A stretch of 64,000 nucleotides of DNA from Mesorhizobium sp. LHD-90 (GCF_030929505.1 NZ_JAVFVV010000007.1:238392-302391); one strand, 5' to 3'. Counted from the first letter of the stretch, positions 1 through 10,293 are shown. Numbers and translations are program-made. Notes: generated by a model not told the origin, from the letters alone.

Positions 1-1022
1 TCGGCGCGACCGTCAATCCGTGGCGCGCTGAAGTGACTGCGGGCGGCTCCAGTGGTGGCTCCTGCTCGGCGGTGGCATCGCGCATGGTGCCGGTGGCCGA
101 ATCCAGCGACGCGGCGGGGTCGATCCGCGTACCCGCCTCCTGCTGCGGCGTGCTCGGCCTGAAACCGTCGCGCGGCCGGGTGACGATGGCGCCTTATGCC
201 GACGCATGGCACGGCTGCGCCTATTTCCTCGCCAACACCCGCTCGGTGCGCGACACCGCCGCCTATCTTGACGCGGTCGCCGGCGCGCTGCCTGGCGATC
301 CCTACCAGCCGCCGGTACCGGAGAAGAGCTGGCTCGAATTGTCGCGCCATGCGCCGAAGAAGCTGCGGATCGCCTATTCGGTGACGCCGCCGGACGGCAG
401 GGGCATCGACCCTGAGGTCAAGCAGGTGGTGCTCGACACGGCCAAGCGGCTTGAAAACCTCGGCCACACGGTCGAGGAGCACAATATGGCGCTCGACGCC
501 GACAATGCCTGGAAGACCTACACCCATATGAGCTGCGTGCAGACGGCGGCGGTCTTCGACTGGCTGGCGGCTGTGGTCGGCCGACCGGTGACGAAGGACG
601 ATGTCGAGCCGATCACCTGGGCGATCATCGAGCGCGGCCGGGCGACCAGCGGCATCCGCCATATTTCGGATGTGGAGGCGGTGCGCCAGATGGGGCGGGC
701 GATCGCAATGGACCTCGACGCCTACGACATTTTCCTGACGCCGACGCTGACGAACCTGCCGCGGCCGGTCGGCTTCTACGACATGTCGACTACTGACCTC
801 GACGCCTACAACGATCTGTGGAGCGACGGCGTGTTCATGTTCCCGTTCGACATGTCCGGGCAGCCGGCGATGTCGATCCCGGTCGGCATGTCGAAATCCG
901 GCGTGCCGATCGGCGTGCAGGCGGTCGGCCGCTATGGCGACGAGGCGACCATCCTGGCGCTCGCCACGGTGCTGGAGCAGGAGGTGCCGTGGGCTGGGAG
1001 AAGGCCGAAGGTAGCTGCTTGA
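1..1022 (+). CDS. Amidase signature family hydrolase, 5' end missing (runs off left edge)
   Basis: This is the C-terminal part of an amidase-signature enzyme, which hydrolyses a C-N amide bond with a Ser-cisSer-Lys triad. The frame is open to the left edge, so the start and the triad lysine lie outside the window. The signature is intact: GGSSGGS at 42-62 and then DAAGSIRVPASCCG followed by GLKP, with the cis-Ser in GGSSGG and the nucleophile in the GSIR segment. The C-terminus (AVGRYGDEATIL) is typical of the group holding 6-aminohexanoate-cyclic-dimer hydrolases and other broad amidases. The substrate cannot be told. The next gene is co-directional, separated by a large palindromic repeat, so it is probably a separate transcript. 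Confidence 0.9.
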   Translation, partial: GATVNPWRAEVTAGGSSGGSCSAVASRMVPVAESSDAAGSIRVPASCCGVLGLKPSRGRVTMAPYADAWHGCAYFLANTRSVRDTAAYLDAVAGALPGDPYQPPVPEKSWLELSRHAPKKLRIAYSVTPPDGRGIDPEVKQVVLDTAKRLENLGHTVEEHNMALDADNAWKTYTHMSCVQTAAVFDWLAAVVGRPVTKDDVEPITWAIIERGRATSGIRHISDVEAVRQMGRAIAMDLDAYDIFLTPTLTNLPRPVGFYDMSTTDLDAYNDLWSDGVFMFPFDMSGQPAMSIPVGMSKSGVPIGVQAVGRYGDEATILALATVLEQEVPWAGRRPKVAA

Positions 1023-1030
1023 GGATTTTG

Positions 1031-1166
1031 CGCGCCCCCTCCACCGCCTTCGGCGGTCCCCCTCCCCCGTAAACGGGGGAGGATCCAGGGCGTGCCGGCG
1101 GTGCCGCTGATCCTCCCCTGCGAAGCGGGGGAGGGGGACCATGCGAAGCATGGTGGAGGGGGCGCG
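1031..1166. repeat. Intergenic palindromic repeat element
   Basis: Perfect 15-bp outer arms (CGCGCCCCCTCCACC at 1031-1045 and its complement at 1152-1166) enclose further nested inverted repeats: 1055-1068 against 1127-1140, and small hairpins at 1043-1057 (ACCGCC-TTC-GGCGGT) and 1139-1153 (CCATG-CGAAG-CATGG). The whole can fold into a branched cruciform. Such GC-rich non-coding palindromes are scattered through rhizobial genomes. It has no ORF and probably sits at the 3' end of the amidase transcript. Confidence 0.75.
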
Positions 1167-1204
1167 ACGAAGTTAGAACAAGATAGGAAACGTAGGGATA
1201 ACCC

Positions 1205-2239
1205 ATGTCGCTCACAGATCAGATCCCGCGATCTTTTGGCAGCGAGGCGGAACTCGACGATTTCATGTCGGCGCCGTCGCCGGAACTGGTGCGCGACCTC
1301 AAAAGCGTACCGGGCGACATTTTGATCCTCGGTGTGGGCGGCAAGATGGGGCCGACGCTGGCGCGCATGGCCAAGCGCGCCGTTCCTTCGAAGCGTGTCG
1401 TCGCCGTGGCGCGTTTTTCCGCGGCCGGGCTGCGCCAGGAACTGGAGGCGCATGGCATCGAGACAATCGCCTGCGACCTGCTCGACGCCGAGGCGGTGAA
1501 AAAACTGCCGCGGCTCGAGAACGTCGTATTCATGGCCGGCTTCAAGTTCGGCGCGCAGGCCGATCCCGGCCAGACCTGGGCGATGAACGTGCAGGTGCCG
1601 GCGACCGTCGCCGATGTTTTTCGCACCTCGCGCATCGTCACCTTCTCGACCGGCTGCGTCTATCCTTTCGCGACGGTGCGCGAGGGCGGCAGCACCGAGG
1701 ACGTGCCGCCCAACCCGCCGGGTGAATATGCGATCACCTGCTTTGGGCGCGAGCGCATGTTCGAGCATTATTCGAAGGTTCACGGCACGCCGGGCGTGCT
1801 GTTCCGGCTGAATTACGCGATCGACCTTCGCTATGGGGTCTTGCACGACATTGCCAAAAACATCCTCGACGGCAAGCCGATCGACGTGTCGATGGGCCAT
1901 GTCAACGTCATCTGGCAGGGCGACGCCTGCTCGCAGGCGCTGCGCTGCCTCGCGCATTGCGCCACGCCGCCGCTGCCGATCAATGTCAGCGGGCCTGAGA
2001 TCCTGCCGGTGCGCTGGCTGGCGCAAGAACTCGGCCGGCGGCTAGGCAAGGAGCCAGTGATCGTCGGCGAGGAGGCGGAGCGCTCCTGGCTGACCAACAC
2101 GGCGCGCGCTGCGCAACTCTTCGGCTATCCGAAAGTCCCGGCCCTGACCATGCTCGACTGGGTGGCCGACTGGCAGCTTGCCGGCGGCCGCAGCCTCGGC
2201 AAGCCGACGAAATTCGAGGTCCGAAGTGGTTCCTATTGA
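1205..2239 (+). CDS. NAD(P)-dependent epimerase/dehydratase (extended SDR-like)
   Basis: A 344-residue Rossmann protein of the NAD-dependent epimerase/dehydratase type. The nucleotide-binding motif is GVGGKMG at residues 43-49, and the strand carrying the active-site Ser/Thr is FSTGCVY at 147-153. The expected catalytic YxxxK is Y175-A-I-T-C179, so the lysine is absent; the protein may bind NAD(P) and a sugar or nucleotide sugar but should not be assumed to be a classical reductase or epimerase. It overlaps the following acetyltransferase gene by 14 bases and the two are probably cotranscribed. Substrate unknown. Confidence 0.8.
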   Translation: MSLTDQIPRSFGSEAELDDFMSAPSPELVRDLKSVPGDILILGVGGKMGPTLARMAKRAVPSKRVVAVARFSAAGLRQELEAHGIETIACDLLDAEAVKKLPRLENVVFMAGFKFGAQADPGQTWAMNVQVPATVADVFRTSRIVTFSTGCVYPFATVREGGSTEDVPPNPPGEYAITCFGRERMFEHYSKVHGTPGVLFRLNYAIDLRYGVLHDIAKNILDGKPIDVSMGHVNVIWQGDACSQALRCLAHCATPPLPINVSGPEILPVRWLAQELGRRLGKEPVIVGEEAERSWLTNTARAAQLFGYPKVPALTMLDWVADWQLAGGRSLGKPTKFEVRSGSY

Positions 2240-3089
2240 CGTCGAGGACGTCCTTGTCGGCCGTGCCGATATCGAGGATGCCCTGCGGCTCTCCGACGAG
2301 GCGGGCTGGAACCAGACGCCGGACGATTGGGCGGTGTTCGTTGATCACGGTGAAGCTTATGGCGTCCGCGCCGGCAGCCGGCTGGTCGCGACGGCAGCGA
2401 TCCTGCCTTACGGTGGCGGTTTCGGCTGGGTTTCGATGGTGCTGGTGACGGCGGATTGGCGCCGGCGCGGTTTAGCCTCGCGGCTGTTGAACCGCTGCAT
2501 ATCGGCATTGCGGGCGAGGGGCTGTGCCGCGCTGCTCGACGCCACGCCGGAAGGCGCGCTGATCTACGGCCAACTCGGTTTCCGCGGCAAATGCGAAATG
2601 ACGCGGTGGCGGGGGAGGGGGCTTGGCGAGGTGTCCGGCCAATCCGTGACGGAGGAGTTCGCCGTAAGTGATGGGTTACAGAAAGCAATCGCTGCCGCCG
2701 ACCGTGTCGACATTCTGGCGCGGGACATGCCGGCCTTCGGCGGAGACCGAGGGTTCCTCCTGGAGAATTTCCTCGACCGGCCGGGCACGGCAGCCATTGG
2801 GGACGGCCGGAACTTTGTCGTCCTGCGCGAAGGCAGGCGCGCCACCCAGATCGGCCCGCTGGTCGCCGGCTCCGGCGCCGAGGCGCGTGACTTGCTGGAG
2901 GCGGCGCTCGCGGCCGTTTCGGGGCCGGTCATCCTCGACGTGCTCGACGCCGGGACAGGCTTGAATGCGGTGCTCGACAAAAGCGGGTTCGAGGCGTTCC
3001 GGGGATTCGAGCGCATGGTGCTGGACCGGCCCGATCTGCCGGGCGAGCCGGCGGCGCTGATGGTCGCCGCCGGGCCGGAGTTTGGGTAG
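2226..3089 (+). CDS. GNAT family N-acetyltransferase, two-domain
   Basis: A 287-residue protein. The N-terminal half is a GNAT fold: the core strand WVSMVLV is followed by the acetyl-CoA loop with RRRGLASRL near residues 77-86. The C-terminal half looks like a second, degenerate GNAT domain, as in other proteins of roughly 280 residues in this class. The GTG at 2226 is chosen because it overlaps the upstream stop by 14 bases and has a purine-rich GAGGT just upstream; a longer in-frame start at 2178 would lie well inside the upstream gene. The acceptor is unknown, but translational coupling suggests it acts in the same pathway as the Rossmann protein. Confidence 0.8.
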   Translation: MVPIDVEDVLVGRADIEDALRLSDEAGWNQTPDDWAVFVDHGEAYGVRAGSRLVATAAILPYGGGFGWVSMVLVTADWRRRGLASRLLNRCISALRARGCAALLDATPEGALIYGQLGFRGKCEMTRWRGRGLGEVSGQSVTEEFAVSDGLQKAIAAADRVDILARDMPAFGGDRGFLLENFLDRPGTAAIGDGRNFVVLREGRRATQIGPLVAGSGAEARDLLEAALAAVSGPVILDVLDAGTGLNAVLDKSGFEAFRGFERMVLDRPDLPGEPAALMVAAGPEFG

Positions 3090-3151
3090 GGCGCCTCGCC
3101 TGTCTCGGGTGGAGGCCGGGATTGTCAATCTCGCTGCCGTCGGCATGCCGC

Positions 3152-3382
3152 CTATCGCGACGTCCGGATGGTAAGCTTCAACGCAAGCCTGAACGCGATC
3201 CTGCTGACGAACAGGGTCAGGCAGAAGGCGATCGGCCACGCGATGATGAACTGCTTCGGCCATTCGCTGAGCCAATGCATCGTTGGCCCAAGGGCTATGA
3301 GGCTCATGATGCCGGACATCGACGCGGCCATCATCAAGGCAATGAAGACCTGGGCGACGAGGAGTGTTTTCTTGTCAGTCAT
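3152..3382 (-). CDS. Small two-helix membrane protein, DUF2798-like
   Basis: A 76-residue protein with a short charged N-terminus (MTDKK) and two predicted transmembrane helices (about residues 8-30 and 42-66, the second beginning near FIIAWPIAF). The size and two-helix pattern match the DUF2798 family of inner-membrane proteins, whose function is unknown. An upstream in-frame extension to 3520 is rejected because it is arginine-rich and not conserved-looking. It stands alone, convergent with the upstream GNAT gene. Confidence 0.65.
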   Translation of the reverse strand: MTDKKTLLVAQVFIALMMAASMSGIMSLIALGPTMHWLSEWPKQFIIAWPIAFCLTLFVSRIAFRLALKLTIRTSR

Positions 3383-3651
3383 GTCATTCTCGATATTGCG
3401 GATCGGAGAATGACGGGTCGTTGCCGACCTCACCACGCACCAATCCCGGTTCAGGTTGGTGCCGTGGGTTCGCGCCGTAGCGCGACTGATCCCGCGAGGC
3501 GCGGGGACCGGAATAACCAACCGGCCGCAATCTTTTCGACGCGCCAGCCTTACTGTTCCGCCATCGCTGGTGTCAAGGCGGCCGCGCTCCGCTTCAAGCC
3601 ATTGCCTGCCTGCGTAAGCCAGGCCAGTCGCCGGTGGGCTTGAACGACCGG

Positions 3652-5178
<1,527 letters not shown>

Positions 5179-5199
5179 GGCGCTTGCGGTCGTTCGGCC

Positions 5200-6270
5200 T
5201 TACTGCGGCAAAAATTCCTTGGGCAGGTCGGTCTTGAACCAGTCGTCGGGGCGGTCCGGCTCGTTCAGCTTGGCGGCTTCGGCGGGATCGAGGTAGCGGG
5301 TGGGCACCACCACGGCGGTGGTCGTCGGCTTGCCGGTCAGGATGTTCACCGCCTGCTTGACCGCCTCTCGGCCGACGTCCAGGCCGCTGGTGACCGAGCC
5401 CCACTTGCCCTCCTTGGCCACGAGTTTTGTCCAGCCATTGTAATCGTCGCCGGGCGACAGCGTCAGCTCGCCAAGCCGGCCGGCCTCGTCGAAGGCCTCG
5501 TAGATGCCCATCGACATCTGACCGGCAGGCGAGAAGGCGCCGTCGATCTCGGGAAAGCGCTGAAGGAGGTTTTCCGTCAACTGCTTGGCTTTTGCGCGGT
5601 CCCAGTCGCCATATTCCGAGCTGATCAACTCCATGTCGGGATAGTTCTTCAGCACCTCCTGCAGTACGGCGAGTTGCACCACGGCGGCCGACGAGCCGGC
5701 GATCGGCAGCATGGCGAAGACTTTTCCCTTGCCGTCCAGCGATTTGGCGAAATTGGTGGCGACCTGCTCGGAATAGCTCCACTGGTTGACATAGGCGTTG
5801 GAGGTAACAGCGGGATCGCGCATAAAATTGTAGCCGATGTTGATGGTGACCACGCCCTTCTCGTGCGCCTTTTGCAGCACCGGCAGGATCGCCTTCTCGT
5901 CGACCGGCCAGAACAGGATGGCGTCGACGCCGCTGGTCAAGAGATCCTCGATGTCGGCCGCCTGCTTGGTCGGGTTGAAGGCGGCGTCGGTGACCTTGAC
6001 CTCCTTGATCTCGGGATGCAGCGAGGCCTCGTATTTCACCGACTGCGCGGTGAAATTGATCCAGGCGTTGCTGAGATAGCCCGCCGACAGGCCAATCCTG
6101 AGGTCGCCGTCCTTCTTGTATTTGGAGGTGTCGAGCGGCTCCTTCGCCCAATTCATGATCTGGTCGTAGGTTTCCTTCTTGGTCAGGTCCATGTCCTGCG
6201 CGACCGAGGCTCCGGTCGTGAAGGCGCCGATCATCGCCGCGGCGATGAAGGGTTTGAGATAGCGACGCAT
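5200..6270 (-). CDS. Periplasmic sugar-binding protein of ABC importer
   Basis: A 356-residue type I periplasmic binding protein with a Sec signal peptide (MRRYLKPFIAAAMIGAF, cleavage probably after ASVA at about residue 24). The mature protein has the periplasmic-binding fold of ribose-type receptors: RIGLSAGYL at the first strand, DIEDLLTSGVDAILFWPVD in the first domain and GAFSPAGQMSMG in the second. The ATG at 6270 is preceded by AGGGGAG. The ligand cannot be read from sequence; pairing with two RbsC-type permeases and an RbsA-type ATPase suggests a monosaccharide or polyol. Confidence 0.9.
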   Translation of the reverse strand: MRRYLKPFIAAAMIGAFTTGASVAQDMDLTKKETYDQIMNWAKEPLDTSKYKKDGDLRIGLSAGYLSNAWINFTAQSVKYEASLHPEIKEVKVTDAAFNPTKQAADIEDLLTSGVDAILFWPVDEKAILPVLQKAHEKGVVTINIGYNFMRDPAVTSNAYVNQWSYSEQVATNFAKSLDGKGKVFAMLPIAGSSAAVVQLAVLQEVLKNYPDMELISSEYGDWDRAKAKQLTENLLQRFPEIDGAFSPAGQMSMGIYEAFDEAGRLGELTLSPGDDYNGWTKLVAKEGKWGSVTSGLDVGREAVKQAVNILTGKPTTTAVVVPTRYLDPAEAAKLNEPDRPDDWFKTDLPKEFLPQ

Positions 6271-6293
6271 TTTTCTTACTCCCCTGCTGGTTG

Positions 6294-7283
6294 CTATTGT
6301 TGACTGCGACCGCCGCCGCGGCTGCCGATCCACGAATGGGCGGCCGAGGCGGCGATGATGATCAGGCCCTTGATGGTGAGTTGCGCGGCGAAGGGCAGCC
6401 CGGCGACATTGGCGAGGTTGAGCGCGATGAACAGCACCATGACGCCGGCAAAAGTGCCGCCGACGCTGCCACGGCCGCCGGCAAAGGTGGTGCCGCCGAG
6501 CACGACGGCGGCAAGAACGTCGAATTCCATGCCGGCGCCGGGATTGGTGCCGGACACGCCGGTGCGCGCCAGCAGCGCAAGGCCGCCGAGGCCGGCGAAC
6601 AGGCCGGAGACGATGTAGGCGACGACGGTAATGCGGGTGACCGGCAGGCCGGCCAGCCGCGCCGCTTCGGGATTGGCGCCGACGAGATAGACGCCACGGC
6701 CGAAGCGGGTGCGCGATTGCAGGAAGATGCCGATGGCGACCGCGGCGAGCAGGCAGATCACCAGCACCGGCAGGACGTTGCCGAAGATGCGGCTGTTCAA
6801 AACCTCGCGGAACCCCGGCGAGACGATGCCGCGCGCCGTGCCGCCGGTGCCCATCTGGACGAGGCCGTAGACGACGATCGACATGCCGAGCGTGACGATG
6901 AAGGCCGACACTTTTCCGTGGGCGATGACCAGGCCGTTGGCCAGCCCGATTGCCGCGCCGCAGGCCGATGCCGCCGCGACGCCGAGCCAGAGGTTTTCCG
7001 GCTTGCCGTCCATCACCAACGCGCAGACGACGGCGCTCATCGACACGATCGCACCGACCGAGAGGTCGACGCCACGCAACAGCATGACGAAGGTGACGCC
7101 GACGGCAGCGATGCCGACGGGGGCCGCCTGGCGCACCAGATTGGTGAGATAGTTCAGCTTGAAAAAGGCGTCGGAGGCGAGGCCGGCCAGCAGGAGAAGA
7201 ACGGCGAGCACGATCCACACCGCCGCCTTGTCCAGCGACGGAAGGCTGAAGCCCGGCCGCGCGGGGCTCGCCACCGCACTCAT
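6294..7283 (-). CDS. Sugar ABC importer permease (RbsC type)
   Basis: A 329-residue inner-membrane permease of the branched-chain/ribose (BPD_transp_2) family with about nine predicted helices. Diagnostic segments are RGVDLSVGAIVSMSAVV (family motif DLSVG) and, near the C-terminus, AAVVLGGTTFAGGRGSVGGT, the coupling-loop region. It starts inside the stop of the other permease gene (ATGA overlap at 7280-7283), so the two are translationally coupled and probably form a heterodimeric channel. Confidence 0.92.
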   Translation of the reverse strand: MSAVASPARPGFSLPSLDKAAVWIVLAVLLLLAGLASDAFFKLNYLTNLVRQAAPVGIAAVGVTFVMLLRGVDLSVGAIVSMSAVVCALVMDGKPENLWLGVAAASACGAAIGLANGLVIAHGKVSAFIVTLGMSIVVYGLVQMGTGGTARGIVSPGFREVLNSRIFGNVLPVLVICLLAAVAIGIFLQSRTRFGRGVYLVGANPEAARLAGLPVTRITVVAYIVSGLFAGLGGLALLARTGVSGTNPGAGMEFDVLAAVVLGGTTFAGGRGSVGGTFAGVMVLFIALNLANVAGLPFAAQLTIKGLIIIAASAAHSWIGSRGGGRSQQ

Positions 7284-8239
7284 GCCGGCTGCGCCAGCCG
7301 TCGCGGACGGTCGGCGAGGATGGCGAGGATGACGATCAGGCCCTTCACGACGATCTGGGTGAAGGCCGGCACCTGCAACAGGTTGAGCAGGTTGCTGAGC
7401 ACGCCGAGGAACAGCACTGCGCCGAGGATGCCGGCGACGCTGACCTTGCCGCCCTTCAGCGGCGTGCCGCCGAGCACGACGGCGACGATGGCGTCGAGTT
7501 CCAGACCGTTGCCGGCATTGGGAAAGCCGGTGCCGAGACGCCCGGCGACCAGAAGCGCGGCAAGGCCGGCGCAGAGGCCCGAGACAAGATAGGTGATGCG
7601 GGTGAGCGAGAACAGGTTCAAGCCGGCCTTGCGGGCGGAGTCGGGGCTGTTGCCCATGGCCAGCAGGTGCCAGCCGAAGATCGAGCGCTGCAGCCCGTAC
7701 CAGGTGGCGACGGCGACGGCGACCACCAGCAACAGCGACACCGGGATGCCCAGGATGCGGCCATTGGCGAGAAAGCCGATCGACGGCGCCGCCTGGCCGA
7801 TGCTGCGGTCGGTCAGCATGAAGATGCAGCCCTGAAGCACGCTGAGCATGCCGAAGGTGAGGATCAGCGGCGACATACGTAGCCGGTTGATCAACTCGCC
7901 GTTGATCAGCCCTATCAGCGCGGCGAGCGCCAGGCAGCCGGCGACGACGGCAAGCGTCATGCCGGGAAAGGCCTCGAACAACATGCAGGCGACGACGGTG
8001 ATCAGCCCAACCAGTTGACCGACCGAGAGGTCGATCATGCCGCCGGCGATCACGAAGGCCTGGCCGAGCGCCAGGATGGCCAGAGTCGAGGACTGGTCGA
8101 GCACATTGGCGAGGTTGGAAAGAGTGCGGAATTGAGGGACGGAGACTATGCCGGCCAGCACCAGCGCGGCCAAGGCCCAGTAGATGCGGGGCAGTCCTGG
8201 GATGAGCGGGGCGCCTATGGCCGGGGGCCGCATTTGCAT
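7280..8239 (-). CDS. Sugar ABC importer permease (RbsC type), first gene of operon
   Basis: A 319-residue permease of the same family as its neighbour, with GGMIDLSVGQLVGL and AVVLGGTPLKGGKVSV. The start at 8239 (a second ATG follows at 8233) is taken because GGGGACAG lies just upstream and the protein then begins with a short cytoplasmic segment before the first helix; the longer start at 8293 would extend into the promoter and operator region. It is the promoter-proximal gene of the importer operon, which has its binding protein third, an unusual order since binding proteins more often come first. Confidence 0.88.
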   Translation of the reverse strand: MQMRPPAIGAPLIPGLPRIYWALAALVLAGIVSVPQFRTLSNLANVLDQSSTLAILALGQAFVIAGGMIDLSVGQLVGLITVVACMLFEAFPGMTLAVVAGCLALAALIGLINGELINRLRMSPLILTFGMLSVLQGCIFMLTDRSIGQAAPSIGFLANGRILGIPVSLLLVVAVAVATWYGLQRSIFGWHLLAMGNSPDSARKAGLNLFSLTRITYLVSGLCAGLAALLVAGRLGTGFPNAGNGLELDAIVAVVLGGTPLKGGKVSVAGILGAVLFLGVLSNLLNLLQVPAFTQIVVKGLIVILAILADRPRRLAQPA

Positions 8240-8253
8240 TCTGTCCCCAAAGT

Positions 8254-8269
8254 AACTAAGTAGTTGGTT
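8254..8269. promoter_or_regulatory. Candidate operator in the importer/TetR intergenic region
   Basis: AACTAAGTAGTTGGTT at this position contains a perfect dyad (AACTA-AG-TAGTT) and matches the exact palindrome AACCAACCGGTTGGTT found downstream at 9091-9106 in 12 of 16 positions. On the minus strand a TTGACC lies about 17 bases upstream, so the site would cover the -10/start region of the importer operon promoter. It is inferred to be a weaker site for the adjacent TetR protein; this is from sequence similarity only. Confidence 0.35.
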
Positions 8270-8412
8270 ATCACGGTGTGGACGACCGGTCAATATAGGC
8301 TGGCTGCACTGGACAAGGCGTTGGAATGGCTGGATTGTCCGCTCATCGGAGGGACGACATCAGCCGCCGTGGTACAGGTTATCACGGAACGACCGGAACG
8401 GGAGGACAACCC

Positions 8413-9108
8413 ATGGCTGGACGCCCCACGCGCGCGGTTCTCGAACGGGCGGCCAGGCCCGCCGAAGCTCGGCCGCCGAAACCTCGCGACTCGGCGGCGA
8501 CGCGCGCCGCGCTGCTGGCGATGGCGATCAGCGAATTCGCCGACAAGGGATTTGCCGGCGCCAGGGTGGACGAGATCGCCAATCGCGCCGGCGTCAACAA
8601 GCAGCTCCTCTATCACCATTTCGGCAACAAGGACGACCTCTACCGGGTGGCGCTGGAGACGGTGTATTCCGAGATCCGCGATAAAGAGAAGGCGCTGCAT
8701 CTGGGCGACCTGTCGCCGCTGGAGGCGATGCGCACGCTGGTGGGTTACTCCTTTGACTATCTGGTCGAGCACCCCGAATTCATCAAGCTGGTGAGCGACG
8801 AAAACGCCCAGGGCGCGCCGCATGCCGCCAAATCCGAAGAACTGGCCGAGATGCATTGGCCGCTGGTCGAACTTTTGCGCGAGACTTTGAAGCGCGGCGC
8901 CGAGCAAGGCGTCTTCCGCGACGACATGGACCCGGTCAACGTCTACATCTCGATCGCCGGCATTTCGTATTTCTACTTTTCCAACAACCCGACCCTGTCG
9001 GCCATCTTCGGCAGGAAACTCAATACGCCCGATGCGATCGCGGCGCGGCGGCGGCATGTAATCGAGTTCGCACTGGCGGCATTGAGAAGAAACCAACCGG
9101 TTGGTTGA
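8413..9108 (+). CDS. TetR family transcriptional regulator
   Basis: A 231-residue regulator. The helix-turn-helix is at about residues 50-72 (VDEIANRAGVNKQLLYHHF) with the typical GNKDDLY that follows. The C-terminal ligand domain resembles the RutR-like group with the FYFSNNP segment. The ATG at 8413 is used because GGAGGA lies 7 bases upstream and the longer reading frame has no ribosome site. A perfect palindrome, AACCAACCGGTTGGTT, overlaps its last codons and the next promoter; the same site occurs upstream of the hydrolase at 11253. This suggests it represses both the DapA-like and isochorismatase-like genes, and perhaps the divergent importer. Confidence 0.88.
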   Translation: MAGRPTRAVLERAARPAEARPPKPRDSAATRAALLAMAISEFADKGFAGARVDEIANRAGVNKQLLYHHFGNKDDLYRVALETVYSEIRDKEKALHLGDLSPLEAMRTLVGYSFDYLVEHPEFIKLVSDENAQGAPHAAKSEELAEMHWPLVELLRETLKRGAEQGVFRDDMDPVNVYISIAGISYFYFSNNPTLSAIFGRKLNTPDAIAARRRHVIEFALAALRRNQPVG

Positions 9109-9132
9109 CAGCTAACGTGCGGCTGATAGAGT
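9091..9132 (+). promoter_or_regulatory. Promoter with overlapping TetR-type operator
   Basis: A perfect 16-bp palindrome AACCAACCGGTTGGTT (9091-9106) overlaps a consensus -35 box TTGACA (9105-9110), followed after 16 bases by TAGAGT (9127-9132) as -10. The geometry is that of a repressor blocking sigma-70 polymerase at the promoter of the DapA-like gene that starts at 9208. The operator lies inside the 3' end of the TetR coding sequence, so codon use there (the C-terminal NQPVG) is constrained by the site. Confidence 0.7.
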
Positions 9133-9207
9133 TTGGGTGAGGCATTCGCTCCCGGCCGCGGTGGTCGCGCGGGGCGTGTGCCTGGCGACAGCCAGGCGAG
9201 GACAGGG

Positions 9208-10269
9208 ATGGGGCTTCACCGCAGCGAATTGCCCGCCGATGTGACCGGCCTGCTTCGCGCCGGAACCGTCATTCCGGCGCAGCCGTTGGCGCTCGACGCG
9301 GGGCGGCGGTTCGATCCGAAACGGCAGCGGGCGCTGACCCGCTATTATGTCGACGCCGGCGCGGGCGGGCTGGCGGTCGGGGTTCATACGACGCAATTCG
9401 AGATTCGCGATGTCGGGCTCTATGAGCCGGTGCTGTCGCTGGCGATGAAGGCCGCGCGCGAATGGACCGGCCGGCCGCTGGTGATGATCGCCGGCGTCGT
9501 CGGCCCCACCGACCAGGCTATCCGAGAGGCGCGCACCGCCGTGGATCTCGGTTACCATGCCGGTCTGCTCAGCCTCGCCGCGTTGAAGGGCCGGTCGGAA
9601 GACGAGATCATCGCGCATTGCCGGCGCGTGGCAGAGGAGATCCCGGTGGTCGGCTTTTATCTCCAGCCTGCCGTCGGCGGGTTGCCGCTGGACGCCAAAT
9701 TCTGGAAGCGGTTCTGCGAGATCGACAATGTCGTGGCGATCAAGGCGGCACCCTTCAATCGCTACCGCACCATCGACGTCATGCGCGGCCTGGTCGAGGC
9801 GCAGGCGGAAGAGCGCATCACGCTCTACACAGGCAATGACGACCACATCGTGCTCGACCTCGCGATTCCTTTTTCGATCCCGCGTGATGGCGCTGCCGTG
9901 ACGGTGCGGTTTCGCGGCGGACTGCTAGGCCACTGGTCGGTGTGGACGCGCGGTGCCGTGCAACTGCTCGACCGGATCAAGCGGGCGGTGGCGGCAGGCG
10001 CCATTCCGGACGAACTTCTGGCGCTCGACGCGCGTGTCACCGACTGCAACGCCGCCTTCTTCGACGTCGCCAACGATTTCCGCGGCTGCGTCGCCGGCTG
10101 CCACGAGGTGTTGCGCCGTCAGGGGCTTCTGGACGGAATCTGGTGTCTGAACCCGCAGGAGGGGCTCAGCCCCGGCCAGGCGGAAGAGATCGACCGCGTG
10201 TGCCGGGTGCATGCCGGTTTGGCGGACGATGACTTCGTGAGAGAGAATCGGGAGCGATGGTTGGCCTGA
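9208..10269 (+). CDS. Dihydrodipicolinate synthase/N-acetylneuraminate lyase family protein
   Basis: A 353-residue class I (Schiff base) aldolase/lyase of the DapA superfamily, longer than the usual 290-300 residues because of a C-terminal extension. The predicted Schiff-base lysine is K179 (VVAIKA) and the partner tyrosine is Y151 (GFYLQP). Members of this family cleave or form 2-keto acids; the substrate is not recognisable. The ATG at 9208 has GAGGACAGGG upstream, so the first 25 codons of the longer frame are dropped. It is driven by the promoter at 9105-9132 and probably repressed by the TetR protein. Confidence 0.82.
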   Translation: MGLHRSELPADVTGLLRAGTVIPAQPLALDAGRRFDPKRQRALTRYYVDAGAGGLAVGVHTTQFEIRDVGLYEPVLSLAMKAAREWTGRPLVMIAGVVGPTDQAIREARTAVDLGYHAGLLSLAALKGRSEDEIIAHCRRVAEEIPVVGFYLQPAVGGLPLDAKFWKRFCEIDNVVAIKAAPFNRYRTIDVMRGLVEAQAEERITLYTGNDDHIVLDLAIPFSIPRDGAAVTVRFRGGLLGHWSVWTRGAVQLLDRIKRAVAAGAIPDELLALDARVTDCNAAFFDVANDFRGCVAGCHEVLRRQGLLDGIWCLNPQEGLSPGQAEEIDRVCRVHAGLADDDFVRENRERWLA

Positions 10270-10293
10270 GAGTACGCACGGAGGGCGACCAAT

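Noticed and set aside
3513..3522. AACCAACCGG, half of the TetR-type palindrome, downstream of the importer ATPase gene
   Set aside because: Only one half-site is present and it lies at the 3' end of an operon with no promoter nearby; chance occurrence is likely.
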